A DNA stretch of 6,871 nt from Balneolaceae bacterium (lineage in GTDB: Bacteria > Bacteroidota > Rhodothermia > Balneolales > Balneolaceae): positions 1 through 6,871 of the forward strand of contig JAASTO010000145.1 in the NCBI GenBank assembly GCA_021767245.1. Direction: 5' to 3'. This document shows, in pieces, positions 5,198 through 6,871 of the stretch. How positions within the stretch are numbered: position 1 is the stretch's first letter; each line of letters begins with the position of its first letter. A program made the translations under genes and the position numbers. The notes under the pieces are model-generated. The model made no database searches. It saw only the letters and a program-made list of their open reading frames with translations, and was not told the DNA's origin.

Positions 5198-6871
5198 ATG
5201 ATCTACATGCATTTAAAAAAGATATTGTACCCAAACATACTCATTCTGTTGCTGCTTGCAGCACTCCGGTTTACCGGGGTCGATCCGGTGATACAGTCAG
5301 AAAACAACGACACAGAAAATCTGACCAAATACCATCAGGCACAACGAAGTATCATAACCAATTACTTCAGTGAACCTGATATCGATCAGATGTACAAGTC
5401 CAGTATCAAATATATGGTCAAAGCCATCAAGGACAGTACGCTGGAGATCAACAACTCCCCCATCGATACAACCTTTAAAGGGGTTAACATTGAGTCGATC
5501 AGAGATTCATTCAGAAACTTTGAACGCGCCTACCTTTATGTAGCTAACAATAGCCCTGAGGAAAACATGGGAAAGCTAACTGAGGCTGCCATTAGAGGCA
5601 TGTTTTCAACCCTTGACCCTCACTCCGTATACATTGAAGCCGAAGATAACGAGCAGATCCAGGCTGAATTTGCCGGAAAATTTCAGGGTATTGGTGTCCA
5701 GTTCCAAATCATACAGGATACCATTACCGTTATTACGGCTATTTCGGGTGGGCCCAGTGAACAACTGGGAATTCGTTCAGGTGACCGCATTATTGAGATA
5801 GAAGATTCATCTGCTGTCGGTTTCACTAATGAAATGGTTCTGAGAAGGCTGCGCGGTGAAAAAGGCACCAAAGTTGATGTGACCATCAAACGCCCCAATG
5901 TAAGCGACCCGATCGATTTTACCATCACTCGTGATGATATCCCATTGTATACCGTTGATGCTTCATATATGCTGGATGAGCGAACCGGATACATCAAGAT
6001 CAATCGGTTTGCTGCCACAACCCACGATGAATTTATGCAAGCCACCCGGGAACTACGCGAGGAAGGCATGGACCGATTGGTACTTGACCTGAGAGGAAAT
6101 CCCGGGGGATATTTGAGTCAAGCTATCGCCATTGCAGAAGAATTTTTCCCGCGCGGAACCGAGCTGGTGTCCACCAAAAGTAAGCATAAACGTTTTGATG
6201 GTGAATATTTCTCGAGAAAAGACGGAACTTATATTGACAAACCCGTAATCATACTTGTTGATGAAGGAGCCGCTTCAGCGAGTGAGATCGTAAGTGGGGC
6301 TATTCAGGACCATGATCGGGGATTGATCGTCGGTAAACGTACTTTCGGCAAGGGGCTTGTTCAGCAACAATATGAACTGGTTGATAAAAGCAGTGTGAGA
6401 GTCACCATCTCTCGTTATTACACCCCCTCAGGCAGACTCATACAAAAACCATTTGTAGAGGGTGGTGAAGAGTACGCTTATGAGATCTACCGCCGTGATG
6501 ATGCCATGGAAGATGCTTCAGAATTCATTAACCATATTCCTGATTCTCTGAAGTATAAGACTGATAATGGTAGAACCGTTTATGGCGGTGGAGGTATTGT
6601 GCCTGATTATATCGTGCCGGCAGATACTTCTATGTCAGCTTATGTGTTCAATTTTGCCATTCGTGAGCAAGCATCCTTTGATTATGTTAGAAACTATCTG
6701 GACGATAACGGGGATGCATTCCGAGCAGAATGGGAATCTGATTTTGAAAACTATCGCGAAAATTTTGAATGGGATGATTCTGATGTGGAAGGATTGAGAT
6801 CGCTGCTGGTTGAACGCGGTATGTTCATTTCTGATACGGTTAAAACCCCTGATTTCAGAAACGATACCTTA
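5198..6871 (+). CDS. S41 family C-terminal processing peptidase (CtpA/Prc-like), 3' end cut by the window
   Basis: The gene reads 558 codons in frame to the last base with no stop. It encodes a serine peptidase that trims or degrades proteins from exposed C-termini, normally in the periplasm or at the cell envelope. Residues 11-24 are a hydrophobic stretch after a Lys-Lys pair: a signal peptide or membrane anchor with no obvious cleavage site or lipobox. A helical region and LDPHSVYI (139-146) precede a PDZ domain at about 155-245, whose GIGVQF (164-169) is the expected peptide-binding loop. The peptidase core has LVLDLRGNPGG (294-304), then catalytic Ser360 in GAASASE and Lys385 in TFGKG, 25 residues apart as in plant D1 protease, with Gln389 four residues later as in Prc. 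IVPDYIV (467-473) ends the core, followed by an acidic, aromatic-rich tail. Most of the protein appears present. ATG 5198 is the first in-frame ATG after the stop at 5162, but ATG 5207 is also possible because neither has a clear ribosome-binding site. Which paralogue it is cannot be told. Confidence 0.93.
   Translation, partial: MIYMHLKKILYPNILILLLLAALRFTGVDPVIQSENNDTENLTKYHQAQRSIITNYFSEPDIDQMYKSSIKYMVKAIKDSTLEINNSPIDTTFKGVNIESIRDSFRNFERAYLYVANNSPEENMGKLTEAAIRGMFSTLDPHSVYIEAEDNEQIQAEFAGKFQGIGVQFQIIQDTITVITAISGGPSEQLGIRSGDRIIEIEDSSAVGFTNEMVLRRLRGEKGTKVDVTIKRPNVSDPIDFTITRDDIPLYTVDASYMLDERTGYIKINRFAATTHDEFMQATRELREEGMDRLVLDLRGNPGGYLSQAIAIAEEFFPRGTELVSTKSKHKRFDGEYFSRKDGTYIDKPVIILVDEGAASASEIVSGAIQDHDRGLIVGKRTFGKGLVQQQYELVDKSSVRVTISRYYTPSGRLIQKPFVEGGEEYAYEIYRRDDAMEDASEFINHIPDSLKYKTDNGRTVYGGGGIVPDYIVPADTSMSAYVFNFAIREQASFDYVRNYLDDNGDAFRAEWESDFENYRENFEWDDSDVEGLRSLLVERGMFISDTVKTPDFRNDTL

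Overview
The window holds four conserved housekeeping and proteolysis genes and the tail of a fifth, all on the + strand. In order they are the C-terminal part of murA (UDP-GlcNAc enolpyruvyltransferase), rng (RNase G/E family), hslV, hslU, and an S41 C-terminal processing peptidase that runs off the right edge. Moderate GC, the Bacteroidetes-like form of RNase G (long insert in the S1 domain), mostly absent Shine-Dalgarno sequences and a complete HslVU pair suggest a member of the Bacteroidota/Balneolota/Rhodothermota group, perhaps Balneolaceae. This placement is inference from protein style, not from a search.

Layout: murA ends at 792. A 526-bp stretch (793-1318) without a convincing gene follows. 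It holds a 12-bp tandem repeat that overlaps an 11-bp perfect inverted repeat, a second hairpin followed by a T-run (candidate terminator), a sigma70-like promoter candidate, and a roughly 360-nt leader with two further stem-loops and one doubtful open frame. rng (1319-3052) follows a clear Shine-Dalgarno sequence. hslV starts 55 bp after rng, hslU starts 1 bp after the hslV stop, and the S41 peptidase starts 130 bp after hslU behind a candidate extended -10 promoter.

How the genes fit together: HslV (threonine peptidase) and HslU (AAA+ unfoldase) form one two-component cytoplasmic protease and are almost certainly co-translated. rng probably belongs to the same transcription unit. The S41 peptidase acts outside the cytoplasm and probably has its own promoter. 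Active-site residues are intact in every gene where they fall inside the window, and I see no frameshift, insertion sequence, CRISPR array or RNA gene.

I found no new multi-gene system. The most interesting stretch is the structured murA-rng intergenic region, which could be a regulatory leader for the RNase gene. Smaller points are an excess of GATC formed at NNG-ATC codon junctions, a Cys beside the catalytic Asp of HslV, and lineage-type inserts in HslU and RNase G.
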